Origin: CAWBYL01 sp963793025
Lineage (GTDB): Bacteria > Actinomycetota > Acidimicrobiia > Acidimicrobiales > Acidimicrobilacustridaceae
Reading direction: 5' to 3'
Assembly (NCBI GenBank): GCA_963793025.1
Contig: CAWBYL010000009.1
Coordinates: 310,001 to 374,000 of the forward strand
DNA length: 64,000 bases
In this document: piece after piece, positions 26,002-34,556 of the stretch
Layout: each line of letters opens with the position of its first letter
Numbering within the stretch: the stretch's first letter is position 1
Translations under genes and position numbers: made by a program
The notes under the pieces: generated by a model
What the model saw: the letters and a program-made list of their open reading frames with translations, nothing else
Database searches by the model: none
What the model was told of the DNA's origin: nothing

Positions 26002-26868
26002 ATGGAGCGAACGATGCTGGCCGACGGTTTCCACCTTCCGGAGTGCCCGCGGTGGCGCGACGGGGAGCTCTGGCTGTCCGACATGTGGGGGGGCGACGTC
26101 GTGCGTCTCGACGCCGGCGGCGCCCGCACCACCGTTCACCACTTCGACGACGACGACCCCGGCGGCCTGGGCTGGCTCCCCGACGGAACCACGCTCGTGG
26201 TCGGCATGGAGAGCCGGATCCTCTGGAGGATCGAGGGCGACGACGCGGTGGTCCATGCCGACCTTCGACCCTTCGCCGACTGGCCCTGCAACGACATGAC
26301 GGTGGCGGCCGACGGCACCGCCTACGTGACCCAGTTCGGCTTCGACACCTGGGGCAAGACCACGGGACCGCTCAGCTCCGCCATCCTCGCGGTGACGCCG
26401 GACGGATCGGTCACCGTCGCCGCCGACGAGCTGATGTGCCCGAACGGTATCGCCTTCGACGGCGACGAAGACCTGGTCTTCGTCGCCGAGCCCGCGGCCA
26501 TGCGCATCAGCCGGTTCCGCCGCCGATCCGACGGCGGACTCGCCGAGCGCATCGAGTTCGGCGCCCTCCCGCCCGCCGAGGGCGCGCCCTACGCGCCGCC
26601 CGACGGGCTGTGCGTCGACGCCGAGGGCGGCGTGTGGGCGGCCGACCCCATCGGTGGCCAGCTGGTCCACTTCGACGCCGCCGGCGCCGTCACCCAGGTC
26701 GTCGACCACGACCAGCACACCCTGGCGGTGACCCTCGGGGGCGACGACGGGTGCACCCTGTTCGTGTGCAGCGCGGCCGAGCACAACAAGCCGACCCGCT
26801 CGGGGCGACCCACCGGCCGGGTCGACACCTACCGGGTCGCCGTCCCCGGCAGCGGCCAACTCCCCTGA
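26002..26868 (+). CDS. SMP-30/gluconolactonase family protein
   Basis: A 288-residue six-bladed beta-propeller. Metal-ligand positions fit the SMP-30 family: Glu in HLPECPRW (about 14), Asn in WPCNDMTV (about 97), Asn in MCPNGIAF (about 150) and Asp in PPDGLCVD (about 200). Such enzymes are calcium- or zinc-dependent lactonases. ATG at 26002 follows CGGGGGGTC. It stands alone on the plus strand between two minus-strand units. It could hydrolyse a lactone made in the same pathway. Confidence 0.88.
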   Translation: MERTMLADGFHLPECPRWRDGELWLSDMWGGDVVRLDAGGARTTVHHFDDDDPGGLGWLPDGTTLVVGMESRILWRIEGDDAVVHADLRPFADWPCNDMTVAADGTAYVTQFGFDTWGKTTGPLSSAILAVTPDGSVTVAADELMCPNGIAFDGDEDLVFVAEPAAMRISRFRRRSDGGLAERIEFGALPPAEGAPYAPPDGLCVDAEGGVWAADPIGGQLVHFDAAGAVTQVVDHDQHTLAVTLGGDDGCTLFVCSAAEHNKPTRSGRPTGRVDTYRVAVPGSGQLP

Positions 26869-26885
26869 CCCCCTCCGCCGTGACA

Positions 26886-26939
26886 CCGAACTGGTGGGCA
26901 AGCTGCATCAGATGCGATGTCTGGTGCCTACCAGTTCGG
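26886..26939. terminator. Imperfect 15-bp inverted repeat, probable bidirectional terminator
   Basis: The arms 26886-26900 and 26925-26939 pair at 14 of 15 positions around a 24-base centre that itself holds GCATCaGATGC. The element lies between two convergent genes, 17 bases after the SMP-30 stop. No T-run is present. Confidence 0.6.
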
Positions 26940-26975
26940 AGGATGGGGCCGAGTTGGTGACTCGGAGGCGGGCGG

Positions 26976-28124
26976 TCAGGTGAGGCCGCGGAGGGGGAGC
27001 TCGCCGGTGGGGAGGATGGCGGCGTGGCCCGCGCCCTCGGTGACGGTGCCGTCGGGGGCGGTGACGGTGACGATCACCGCGCAGTCGCGGTGGTAGGGCC
27101 GGTCGACGGAGCCGTCCGGGAAGACCACGTCCTCGGCGTGCGCCACGTCGTACACGTCGTGCTCGCGGTGGTCGTCACCTCGCCAGACCCCGAACCCCCG
27201 GCCGTCGGCGTAGCCCAGCGAGTACCCGAGACCGACCATGGCGATCGAATGGCTGATGGGCCGGACGGTCAGCTTCCAGTCGCCGGCACCCGGGCCGCTC
27301 GGACGATGGAGGGTCCAGGTCGCGTTCGTGAAGCGACGGGTGCCCGGGGCCAGCTCGAACTCGAGATCGACGTGATCGGAGCTGACCTGGGTGCCGTCGG
27401 CCCACCGCACCATCCCCTCCTGGTGGATCACCGAGCCGTCAGGGAGCTCCTGGAGCTGGACGTAGCCCCCCAGCCCCGGCGCCCCGAAGGTCAGCCATGT
27501 CCAGAGGAAACCGGTCCGACCGTTGCGCGGCTCGGGCGGGCCGGTGACGGGCTCGCCTCCGGCCACGTCGGTGCGCACGCCCCACGAGTGATCCCGCCCA
27601 CCCCACCAGTCGCGCACCGTGGTGCGAGTCCCGTCGACCTCGATCCACCCGTCGACCGAACCGGACTGGTTGTAGCGCCGGTAGTCCTGGTTCACCCGGC
27701 CCCGGATGCGCGTGTAGTGGGGCAGCTCCTCGTGCGGGGGGATGGCGGCCGACCATTCGAGGTCGAAGCCCACGCCCCCGTCGCCCGGGTCCAGCTCGAG
27801 ACGGAGACGACGGAACGGATCGAGCACGCTCATGCGCAGCGGCCCCACGGCGCTGACGTCCGGAGCCAGTTCGAACAAGCCCGGCCGCAGGGCGCCGGCC
27901 ACCCTCACGTTGTGCTGGCGCCCGTCGACGATGGCGGCGGCGTAGCCGTCGACCACGTTCATGTTCAGGTACGTGCACATCCCGGTGTTGAGCACCGGGC
28001 CCGTCCCGGCCGGGTCGTAGATGGCGAACCAGTACCGGTCGAAGAAACGCGGATCGCTCGTACCGGCATGGTCGAACGTGGTCGGCAGAACGTGACGAAG
28101 CGTGTCGTCGAGCGGTGTCAGCAC
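26976..28124 (-). CDS. Conserved protein with GGRDHSWGVRT motif (CrtC/DUF7064-like)
   Basis: A 382-residue protein. I chose the GTG at 28124 (VLTPLDDTLRHVLPTTF), since the upstream open frame looks non-coding. WWGGRDHSWGVRT near residue 180 matches the landmark of the protein at 7140, and the surrounding order is also shared (an early YDRY/FDRYWF block, DFEWSA/DLTWDG, then FLWTWLTF/WWCWIPL). No membrane segment or signal peptide is seen. The lipocalin-like fold of hydratases and cyclases such as CrtC is a possible relative; I assign no function. Confidence 0.75.
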   Translation of the reverse strand: MLTPLDDTLRHVLPTTFDHAGTSDPRFFDRYWFAIYDPAGTGPVLNTGMCTYLNMNVVDGYAAAIVDGRQHNVRVAGALRPGLFELAPDVSAVGPLRMSVLDPFRRLRLELDPGDGGVGFDLEWSAAIPPHEELPHYTRIRGRVNQDYRRYNQSGSVDGWIEVDGTRTTVRDWWGGRDHSWGVRTDVAGGEPVTGPPEPRNGRTGFLWTWLTFGAPGLGGYVQLQELPDGSVIHQEGMVRWADGTQVSSDHVDLEFELAPGTRRFTNATWTLHRPSGPGAGDWKLTVRPISHSIAMVGLGYSLGYADGRGFGVWRGDDHREHDVYDVAHAEDVVFPDGSVDRPYHRDCAVIVTVTAPDGTVTEGAGHAAILPTGELPLRGLT

Positions 28125-28218
28125 CCTGATCCCCTGTCCCGCCGCCCCGAGGCGGGCGGCACCGACCACCGTGCCACGTCGGCGCAAGCCCGGCGGCACG
28201 GCGGCCGAAGCCCGACCG

Positions 28219-29040
28219 TCAGGTGGTTCGGCGGTACTTGCGCACGGCGAGGGGGACGAGCACCACGAGCAGGCCCGCACACCACAGAAGGCTCGGGATC
28301 ACCCAGCGGGCGGTGGGTCCGCCCTCCATCAGCGCCCGGGTGGCGTTCACGACCACGCTCACCGGTTGGTGCTCGGCGAACACCTGGAGCCAGTGAGGCA
28401 TCGTCGAGGCGGGGACGAAGGCGGTCGACGCGAAGACGAAGGGGAACAAGATGGGGAACGACATCAACTGGGCGGTCTCGCTGTTCGGGGCCGACAACCC
28501 GATGATCGAGAACCCCCACGACAGCGAGTAGGCGAACAACAACAGCAACAGGAAGGCGGCCAGGTAGGCGAGCAGGTTGGTGTGCACCCGGAACCCCACG
28601 AGGTACCCGACCACGGTGATGATGATCACCACCACCACGTTGCGGCACAGGTCCGCCGTCGTCCGACCGGCGAGGACCGCCGAGCGGGCCATGGGCAGGG
28701 AGCGGAAGCGCTCGATGAGCCCGGTGTGGAGGTCCTCGGCCAGGCCGACGCTCGTGCTGACCGAGCCGAACATCACCGTCTGCACGAAGATCCCCGGCAT
28801 CAGGTAGTCGACGTAGCTCATGCCTGGCGTGGAGATGGCTCCGCCGAACACGTAGGTGAAGAGCAGCACGAACATGATGGGCTGCACGGTGGAGAAGAAC
28901 AGCGCCTCGGGGATGCGCACGTAGGCGATGAGGTTGCGTTCGGTGACCACCTTGGCGTCGCCGATGGCGGCCGTGACCTTCGAGCGCTGGAGCGTCGCCG
29001 CCGGCTCGGGCAGCACGGCGGTGGTGGCGGTGGCGGTCAT
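28219..29040 (-). CDS. ABC-2 type transporter permease (DrrB-like)
   Basis: A 273-residue membrane protein with six predicted membrane segments: about 45-65 (ALFFSTVQPIMFVLLFTYVFG), 80-100, 130-150 (VVVVIIITVVGYLVGF), 155-175, 185-205 and 245-262. It matches the DrrB/ABC-2 pattern, with the signature region ERFRSLPMARSAVLAGRTTADL between segments 2 and 3. ATG at 29040 overlaps the ATPase stop (ATGA). With the ATPase it forms a drug- or lipid-type exporter. Confidence 0.9.
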   Translation of the reverse strand: MTATATTAVLPEPAATLQRSKVTAAIGDAKVVTERNLIAYVRIPEALFFSTVQPIMFVLLFTYVFGGAISTPGMSYVDYLMPGIFVQTVMFGSVSTSVGLAEDLHTGLIERFRSLPMARSAVLAGRTTADLCRNVVVVIIITVVGYLVGFRVHTNLLAYLAAFLLLLLFAYSLSWGFSIIGLSAPNSETAQLMSFPILFPFVFASTAFVPASTMPHWLQVFAEHQPVSVVVNATRALMEGGPTARWVIPSLLWCAGLLVVLVPLAVRKYRRTT

Positions 29041-30002
29041 CGGGCCTCCTCCAGGTCTTCCTCGGACGACGTTCGGTGGCCGGTGAGGTTGAGGAACACG
29101 TCGTCGAGGCTGGGTTCCCGCAAGGTCATGGCGGTGGGAGCGATTCCGTCGTCGTCGAGGAGGCGAAGGGCCTGCATGACCTGGGTCGGGCCGGCGTCGA
29201 TGTTGAGCTCGATGGTGGTGCCCTCCCGCACCGGACTGGCCCGCCACACTCCGGCGAAGAGATCTTCGGCCCGACCGGCCACGCCCAGGTCGGCGAAGCC
29301 GAGGTCGAGGACGGTCTCGCCGAGGTCCGACTTGAGCTCGGCCGCCGTCCCCTGGGCGATGACCGCCCCGCGGTCGACGACCACGATGCGATCGGCCAGG
29401 CGGTCGGCCTCCTCGAGGTACTGGGTCGTCAACAGCACCGTGGTCCCGACAGCCACCAGCTCCTCGATCAGCGACCACACGGCGTTGCGACTCGACGGAT
29501 CGAGGCCGGTCGTGGGTTCGTCGAGGAAGAGCACCGGTGGCCGATGCACCAGGGCGGCGGCGATGTCGAGACGGCGCCGCATACCGCCCGAGTAGGTCTT
29601 GGACGGGCGGTTGGCGGCGTCGGTGAGCCCGAAGCGCTCGAGGAGCCCGTCGGCGATCCGGCTCGCGTCGCGCCGTCCCAGGTGCATGAGCTGGCCGATC
29701 ATCCGCAGGTTCTCGCGTCCGGTCAGGTTCTCGTCGACGGCGGCGTACTGGCCGGCCAGGCCGATGCTCGACCGCACGTCGTCGGCCTGGGTGACGACGT
29801 CGAAGCCGTTGACCGACGCCCGTCCGCCGTCGGGCACCAGGGTGGTCGTGAGGACCCGAACGGCCGTGGTCTTGCCCGCACCGTTGGGACCGAGCAGGCC
29901 CAGCACGGTTCCCGTCTCGACGGTGAGGCTCACCCCGTCGAGGGCCCGAACCTCCGTGCCGAAGACCTTGACGAGGCCCTCCGCCTCGATGGCGTTGCTC
30001 AT
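29037..30002 (-). CDS. ABC transporter ATP-binding protein (DrrA-like)
   Basis: A 321-residue ATPase of the daunorubicin-resistance type. Walker A is GPNGAGKTT (about 38-46), the signature is YSGGMRRRLDIA (about 138) and Walker B is VLFLDEPTTGLD (about 158). The C-terminal extension after residue 220, ending in LREPSLDDVFLNLTGH, is the DrrA hallmark. It is divergent from the TetR gene, with two palindromic sites between them, so a TetR repressor probably controls the exporter. Confidence 0.93.
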   Translation of the reverse strand: MSNAIEAEGLVKVFGTEVRALDGVSLTVETGTVLGLLGPNGAGKTTAVRVLTTTLVPDGGRASVNGFDVVTQADDVRSSIGLAGQYAAVDENLTGRENLRMIGQLMHLGRRDASRIADGLLERFGLTDAANRPSKTYSGGMRRRLDIAAALVHRPPVLFLDEPTTGLDPSSRNAVWSLIEELVAVGTTVLLTTQYLEEADRLADRIVVVDRGAVIAQGTAAELKSDLGETVLDLGFADLGVAGRAEDLFAGVWRASPVREGTTIELNIDAGPTQVMQALRLLDDDGIAPTAMTLREPSLDDVFLNLTGHRTSSEEDLEEAR

Positions 30003-30031
30003 GTGCCGCCCTCCCCTGATCGCGATGTTGT

Positions 30032-30061
30032 TAGGGTAACCCTAGCTATTGGGAAACCCAA
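30032..30061. promoter_or_regulatory. Two 13-bp operator-like palindromes between exporter and TetR genes
   Basis: TAGGGTAACCCTA (30032-30044) and TTGGGAAACCCAA (30049-30061) share the form TwGGGnAACCCwA and have centres 17 bases apart. The first also reads TAGGGT on both strands, matching the -10-like hexamer found elsewhere in the window, so it could cover the -10 boxes of both divergent genes (30002 minus, 30081 plus). These are likely binding sites for the TetR protein. Confidence 0.7.
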
Positions 30062-30080
30062 GCGACTACCCTGGAAGGCC

Positions 30081-30730
30081 GTGGACGTCACCCGACCAGG
30101 CCTGCGGGAGCGCAAGAAGGCCCGCACCCGCCAGACCATCGCCGATGCCGCCGCCCGCCTCTTCGCGACCCACGGCTACGACGCGGTGGCCGTCATCGAC
30201 GTGGCCGAGGCCGCCGACGTCTCCGAGCAGACCGTCTACAACCACTTCCCCACCAAGGAGCACCTGGTCTTCGACCAGGCCGAGGAGATGCTCGCCGGCC
30301 TCCTCGCCCAGGTGCGGGACCGCCCGCCGGGCACCACCGTCCTCGACGCCGTCACCACCCGAGCCCTCGCCGTGGCCGACGTCCTCGCCACCCTCGACCG
30401 GCCTGCGGCGGCGCGGGCGGCATGCCCTACCTCGTGGCCACCAGTCCCGCCCTCGCCCGGTGGGGGAACGACCTCCACGTCGCCAACGCCGAGGCCCTGG
30501 CCGAGGTGCTGGCCGCCGAGCGCGATGTCGAGCCGGACGTGGCCGTGCGGGCCGAGAGCCTGGCCCTGCTCGCTCCCGGACACGCCTTCATCACCGAGTT
30601 GGGCCGCCGGGTGGCGGCCGGGTCGACCACGGCCGAGGCGGCCCTCGCCCTGCGGCCGCAACTGGAGGCGGCCTTCGCCGTCCTCGACGCCGGACTCGGT
30701 TCGGCCGGTCGTCGCGTCAGCCGAAGGTGA
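30081..30730 (+). pseudogene. TetR family regulator, frame broken in the middle
   Basis: The N-terminal frame from GTG 30081 (after GGAAGG) is a complete TetR DNA-binding domain: RERKKARTRQTIADAAARLFATHGYDAVAVIDVAEAADVSEQTVYNHFPTKEHLVF. It continues to about LATLDRPA (30400), then turns into proline/serine-rich shadow sequence. The C-terminal ligand-binding half resumes two frames over (GGMPYLVATSPALARWGNDLH..., about 30416 to 30730). The break lies in the GC-only run GCGGCGGCGCGGGCGGC at about 30403-30421, so one base is missing or two are extra. It is either a mutation or a sequencing error. Its end overlaps the convergent SnoaL-like gene by 14 bases. Confidence 0.82.
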
Positions 30731-31145
30731 TCTCGCGACGGGCCACCCGCCAACCGCGCGGGGTACGGCGCAGGGTGTCTCGGTAGACGCCGACGATCTG
30801 GAGGCGGGGCGCGTCGACGGTGTCCACGTAGAACTGCCAGTACGAGTCGGCCACCGCCTCGTCGTCGGTCGGAAAGCTGACCGTCGTGGCCCCGACGACG
30901 TGACGGGTGTTGGTGCCCGGCCCGACCCCGCCGGCGGCCCGACGTTCCTCGCTGCCGGCGCGCAGCTCGGCGTGCCCTCGGCGGGGGGCGCCGGGCATGA
31001 GCCACTCGCCGTCCTCGGTGAACAGGTCCACGTACTCGTCGACCGTGCCCAGACCGTCGGCGTACATCCCCAGGCGCACGATCACGTTGCGCACCTCGAG
31101 CTCGTCGGCCACCCGCTGGGCCAGACCACCGTCACCGTTGCTCAT
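30717..31145 (-). CDS. SnoaL/NTF2-like nuclear transport factor 2 family protein
   Basis: A 142-residue protein from ATG 31145 (MSNGDGGLAQRVADELEVRNVIVRLGMYADGLGTVDEYVDLFTEDGEW) with GAGGGGGATC before it. The helix plus DGL/Y-DLF-EDGEW pattern and the ending YRDTLRRTPRGWRVARREI are typical of SnoaL-like (DUF4440-type) cone folds. These act as isomerases, dehydratases or binding proteins for polycyclic or steroid-like compounds. It is convergent with the TetR gene and divergent from the flippase-like gene. Confidence 0.85.
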   Translation of the reverse strand: MSNGDGGLAQRVADELEVRNVIVRLGMYADGLGTVDEYVDLFTEDGEWLMPGAPRRGHAELRAGSEERRAAGGVGPGTNTRHVVGATTVSFPTDDEAVADSYWQFYVDTVDAPRLQIVGVYRDTLRRTPRGWRVARREITFG

Positions 31146-31278
31146 CGATCCCCCTCGTTCCACAGGCCCTCGATCCTGCCACCCGGGGCCGGTCCCCGTC
31201 CCGCCGTCGGCGTTGCCCTCGGCGAGTGCGTCGACCCGATCGTCGGTCCGGCCCCCGGGCACGTGCCAGGATGCGCAG

Positions 31279-33684
31279 ATGGCGGAGGCCCCGAGGCGGA
31301 TCCGGCGCCACCGACGCACTCGACGCACGGTGGCGTGGACCCAGGTCTTCGGCGTCGTGGCCGACCGGGGCCTGCACCGACGACCCACCGATGTCGCCCG
31401 AGCGCTCATCGGCGCCTTCGTGGTGGCGGTGGGCGCGGCCGCCGCCCGACGGATCTCGTCGCTCGAGCTGGCCGTGTACCACGTCGTCGGCGACCTGCCC
31501 TCGGTCGTGCTCAGCGCCCTGAAGGTGGTCAACGGGGCGGTGGCCCTCTCGGCAGCGGTGGGGGTGGCCGTGCTCGCTCTGGTGGCCCGTCGGCCCCGCT
31601 TCGTGCTGAGCGTGGCCGGGGCGGTCGGGGCGACGCTGCTGCTCGGCCACTGGCTCCAGGACCTCGTCGACGCCCCCGGGGCCGTCGGCGCGGTCGACGG
31701 TCTCGCCGGCCCGTACCCCCAGTACCCGTCGCTGCGCCTGGCCACGGTGGCCGCCATCTTCTTCGTCGCCGCGCCCGAGCTCACGCGACCCACCCGGCGG
31801 CTTCTGTGGTTCGTGCTGGCCACCATGGCGGCGAGCGCCATGGCCGTCACCGACGGACTCCCGGCGGGGATCCTCGGCTCGCTGGCCCTCGGCTGGGCCG
31901 TTGCCGCCCTCGTTCACCTGGCCTTCGGTTCGCCCGATGGGATGCCCGACCCCGACGAGGTGGCGGCCGACGTGCGCTCGCTCGGGTTCACCGACGTCGT
32001 CCTCGCCTCCAGTCCGGTGCAGACGTGGGGTGAGCAGGCCTACGAGGGCACCGATGCCGACGGCCACCTGCGGGTGGTCGTCATCGGCCGTGATGCCACC
32101 GACGCCCGCTTCCTGGCCAAGTTGGCCCGCTTCGTGTGGTTCAAGGACTCCGGCCCGACCCTGGCCCTGAGCCGGCCCGCCCAGATCGAGCACCGGGCCT
32201 ACCTCCTCCTGCTCGTCGAACGAGCCGGGGCCCCCGCCCCCCGGGTCCTCGCCGCCGGATCCGCCGGGCGACGCGGTGACGTGGTGTTGGTGCTGCGCAC
32301 CGAGGCCGGCGTCGCCCTCGACGAGGTGCCGGCGGCCGCGCTCGACGACGCCCTGCTCGACGACGCCTGGTCCAGCCTGGCCCGTCTCCACGACGCCGGC
32401 CTCGCCCACGGCGACATCCGCGCCGCCTCGCTCCGCCGTTCGGCCGACGGCGAGGTCCGCTTCGTCGACATGGCCACCGCCGACGGCGATCCGCCCGAGA
32501 ACGGCTTCGCCGCCGACGCCGTGGCCCTGTTGGTCACGACGGCATCGCTGACCACCGACGAACGAGCCGTCGATGCCGCCCGGCGGGCCCTCGGCCCCGA
32601 CGGGCTGGCCGCCACCCTGCCCCTGCTCCAGGCCGGTGCCCTCCCCCGCGCCACCCGCGCGTCGATCCCCGATGTCCGAGAGACCCTCGGCCGGCTCCGA
32701 ACGGCGGTCTCGGCGGCCGTGGGCGTCGACCCGCCGGAACTGGTCGCCCTGCACCGGGTCTCGGCCACCGATCTGGTCATCGCCGTCGGCACGATCTTCG
32801 GCGTCTACCTGCTCATCGGCCAGCTGGCCGAGGTCGACTTCGCCACGGTCTTCGACGACGCCCAGTGGGTCTGGATCCCCGTGGTGATCGTCTTTTCCCA
32901 GATGCCCCAGATCGGCAGCGCCATCGCCATGCTGGGGTCGGTCAGCCAGCCGCTGCCCATGCGACCGGTGGTGGGGGTCCAGTTCGCCAACAACTTCACC
33001 GGCCTGGTCGGCGGCGGCGTGGCCACGATGGCCCTCGTCGTGCGCTTCTTCCAGCGCCAGGGCCTGGGCGCCGCGGTGGCCGTCAGCTCAGGGCTGCTCA
33101 ACGCCATGGCGTCGGGGATCTGCGAGGTGGTCTTCGTCGCCGTCGGCCTGCTCTTCACCAGCGCCTCGTTCTCGGTCGGATCGAGTGGCGGCACCAGCTC
33201 CGGGCGGCTGTTGATCCTCGCCATCCTGGTCGTCGGCACGGTGAGCGGGCTCGTCGTGTTGCTCCCCCGGCTCCGCCGCAAGGTCGGGGACCTGGTGCGC
33301 CCCCAGATCGATTCGGCCCGGGCCAACCTCCGTCACGTCCTCAGCGAGCCCCGCAAGGGCCTCCAGCTCTTCGGCGGCAACGTCATCGCCCAGGTCTTCT
33401 TCGCCCTCACCCTCTGGGCCGCCCTGGAGACCTACGGCCAGTCACTCGGGCTCATGGAGCTGATCGTCATCAACTCCTTCGCCTCGGTCATCGGCGGCAT
33501 CGCCCCGGTCCCGGGGGGCATGGGGGTGATCGAGGCCGGTCTCATCGCCGGGTTCACCGCCGCCGGCATCCCCCAGACCGAAGCGGTGGCGGCCACCTTC
33601 ACCGCCCGGCTGTTCACCGCCTACCTGCCCCCGATCTGGGGTTGGGGTGCCCTGCAGTGGCTACGCCGCAAGGAGTACGTCTGA
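31279..33684 (+). CDS. Membrane protein: PAP2-like N-terminus, kinase-like middle, LPG-synthase-type flippase C-terminus
   Basis: An 801-residue multidomain membrane protein. Residues about 40-215 hold six hydrophobic segments. Residues about 225-470 form a protein-kinase-like domain with FLAKLARFVWFKDSGPT and the catalytic-loop-like HGDIRAASLR (His377, Asp379). The DFG position reads FVDM, and the ATP-binding Lys motif is unclear. Residues about 490-800 match the lysylphosphatidylglycerol synthase/UPF0104 membrane domain (SATDLVIAVGTIFGVYLLIGQLAEVDF, VQFANNFTGLVGGG, GGIAPVPGGMGVIEAGL, LPPIWGW). This fusion is known in actinobacteria, but its role is not settled; lipid or polyprenol-sugar flipping is an inference. 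Confidence 0.85.
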   Translation: MAEAPRRIRRHRRTRRTVAWTQVFGVVADRGLHRRPTDVARALIGAFVVAVGAAAARRISSLELAVYHVVGDLPSVVLSALKVVNGAVALSAAVGVAVLALVARRPRFVLSVAGAVGATLLLGHWLQDLVDAPGAVGAVDGLAGPYPQYPSLRLATVAAIFFVAAPELTRPTRRLLWFVLATMAASAMAVTDGLPAGILGSLALGWAVAALVHLAFGSPDGMPDPDEVAADVRSLGFTDVVLASSPVQTWGEQAYEGTDADGHLRVVVIGRDATDARFLAKLARFVWFKDSGPTLALSRPAQIEHRAYLLLLVERAGAPAPRVLAAGSAGRRGDVVLVLRTEAGVALDEVPAAALDDALLDDAWSSLARLHDAGLAHGDIRAASLRRSADGEVRFVDMATADGDPPENGFAADAVALLVTTASLTTDERAVDAARRALGPDGLAATLPLLQAGALPRATRASIPDVRETLGRLRTAVSAAVGVDPPELVALHRVSATDLVIAVGTIFGVYLLIGQLAEVDFATVFDDAQWVWIPVVIVFSQMPQIGSAIAMLGSVSQPLPMRPVVGVQFANNFTGLVGGGVATMALVVRFFQRQGLGAAVAVSSGLLNAMASGICEVVFVAVGLLFTSASFSVGSSGGTSSGRLLILAILVVGTVSGLVVLLPRLRRKVGDLVRPQIDSARANLRHVLSEPRKGLQLFGGNVIAQVFFALTLWAALETYGQSLGLMELIVINSFASVIGGIAPVPGGMGVIEAGLIAGFTAAGIPQTEAVAATFTARLFTAYLPPIWGWGALQWLRRKEYV

Positions 33685-33712
33685 CCACCGGTCGGACGTC
33701 CAGCGAGGGCCT

Positions 33713-34513
33713 TCAGGCGGGCGGATCGGCCTCGCCGGTCACCGGCCGGTCCTCGGAGGGCAGGCGGGCGAGCAGGAGCTGCTCGATCCGCTCCAGTCGG
33801 GCGTCCAGGCCCGACGGCCCCGCCGCCTCGCGGGGCGACGGGGCAGGATCGGATCCGGAGCTCGACGCCGGATCGACGGAGGTCGCGGTCGACGTCCGGC
33901 GGGCCGAGGCCTGGTCCATGAAGCTGGACGCGATCTGGGCGGTGACCACGGCGACGGTGGCGATCCCCACGGCCATCAGCCCGACGGCGACGACCTTCCC
34001 CCACACCGTGACCGGGTAGTAGTCGCCATAGCCCACCGTGGCCACCGTGACCGCCGCCCACCAGACGGCGTCGCCCACGGTGACGATGTTCCCGTCGGGA
34101 GCGTTGCTCTCGAAGGCGAACACCATGAGCGACCCGTTCAGCACCAGGACGAGGGCGACGAACAGGAACTGGCCGAGGTTGCCGCGCCGGAACATGGCGG
34201 TGAGGAGCCGCAGGCTGAACAGGATGCGGACCGCGGGGACGATCACCGCCAGAACGCCCACCGGATTGCGCACGGCGTAGCGGACCGGCCTCCGAGAGAG
34301 AACGCACCGCACCGCCATGTCGACCCCGTAGACGAACGAGAGCAACAGGCGGGCGGCGACCCAGAAGCCCCGGTAATCCGCCACGAACGAGACGCTGGTG
34401 AAGGGCAGGACGTTCACCCAGATGGTGAGCAGGGCCAGCAGGTCGAGCGGTGTCTGGGTGCGGTCGATCCACGCCTCGAGCCGCGGCGTGGTCGGTGGTG
34501 CGCCCCGGTTCAT
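33713..34513 (-). CDS. Potassium-channel-like ion channel
   Basis: A 266-residue channel protein from ATG 34513. There are about six hydrophobic segments; the voltage-sensor-like part includes RNPVGVLAVIVPAVRILFSLRLL (about 82-104). The selectivity filter TVGYGD (159-164) lies between FVALVLVLNGSLMVFAFES and VVAVGLMAVGIATVAVVTAQIASSF. The C-terminus is a Ser/Pro-rich tail ending in a short coiled coil (GLDARLERIEQLLLARL), likely for tetramer assembly. It belongs to the Ion_trans_2/Kv-type family. It converges with the flippase-like gene, 28 bases apart. Confidence 0.9.
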   Translation of the reverse strand: MNRGAPPTTPRLEAWIDRTQTPLDLLALLTIWVNVLPFTSVSFVADYRGFWVAARLLLSFVYGVDMAVRCVLSRRPVRYAVRNPVGVLAVIVPAVRILFSLRLLTAMFRRGNLGQFLFVALVLVLNGSLMVFAFESNAPDGNIVTVGDAVWWAAVTVATVGYGDYYPVTVWGKVVAVGLMAVGIATVAVVTAQIASSFMDQASARRTSTATSVDPASSSGSDPAPSPREAAGPSGLDARLERIEQLLLARLPSEDRPVTGEADPPA

Positions 34514-34556
34514 GGCTTCAGCATCCCAGACCCAGCGCCGCCCGCCGTGCTCCCGC

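Noticed and set aside
29076..32033. A long plus-strand frame of 985 codons
   Set aside because: Only about 30081-30400 of it encodes something recognisable (the TetR DNA-binding domain). The rest is antisense to the ABC ATPase gene or out of frame with the TetR C-terminus and the flippase-like gene.
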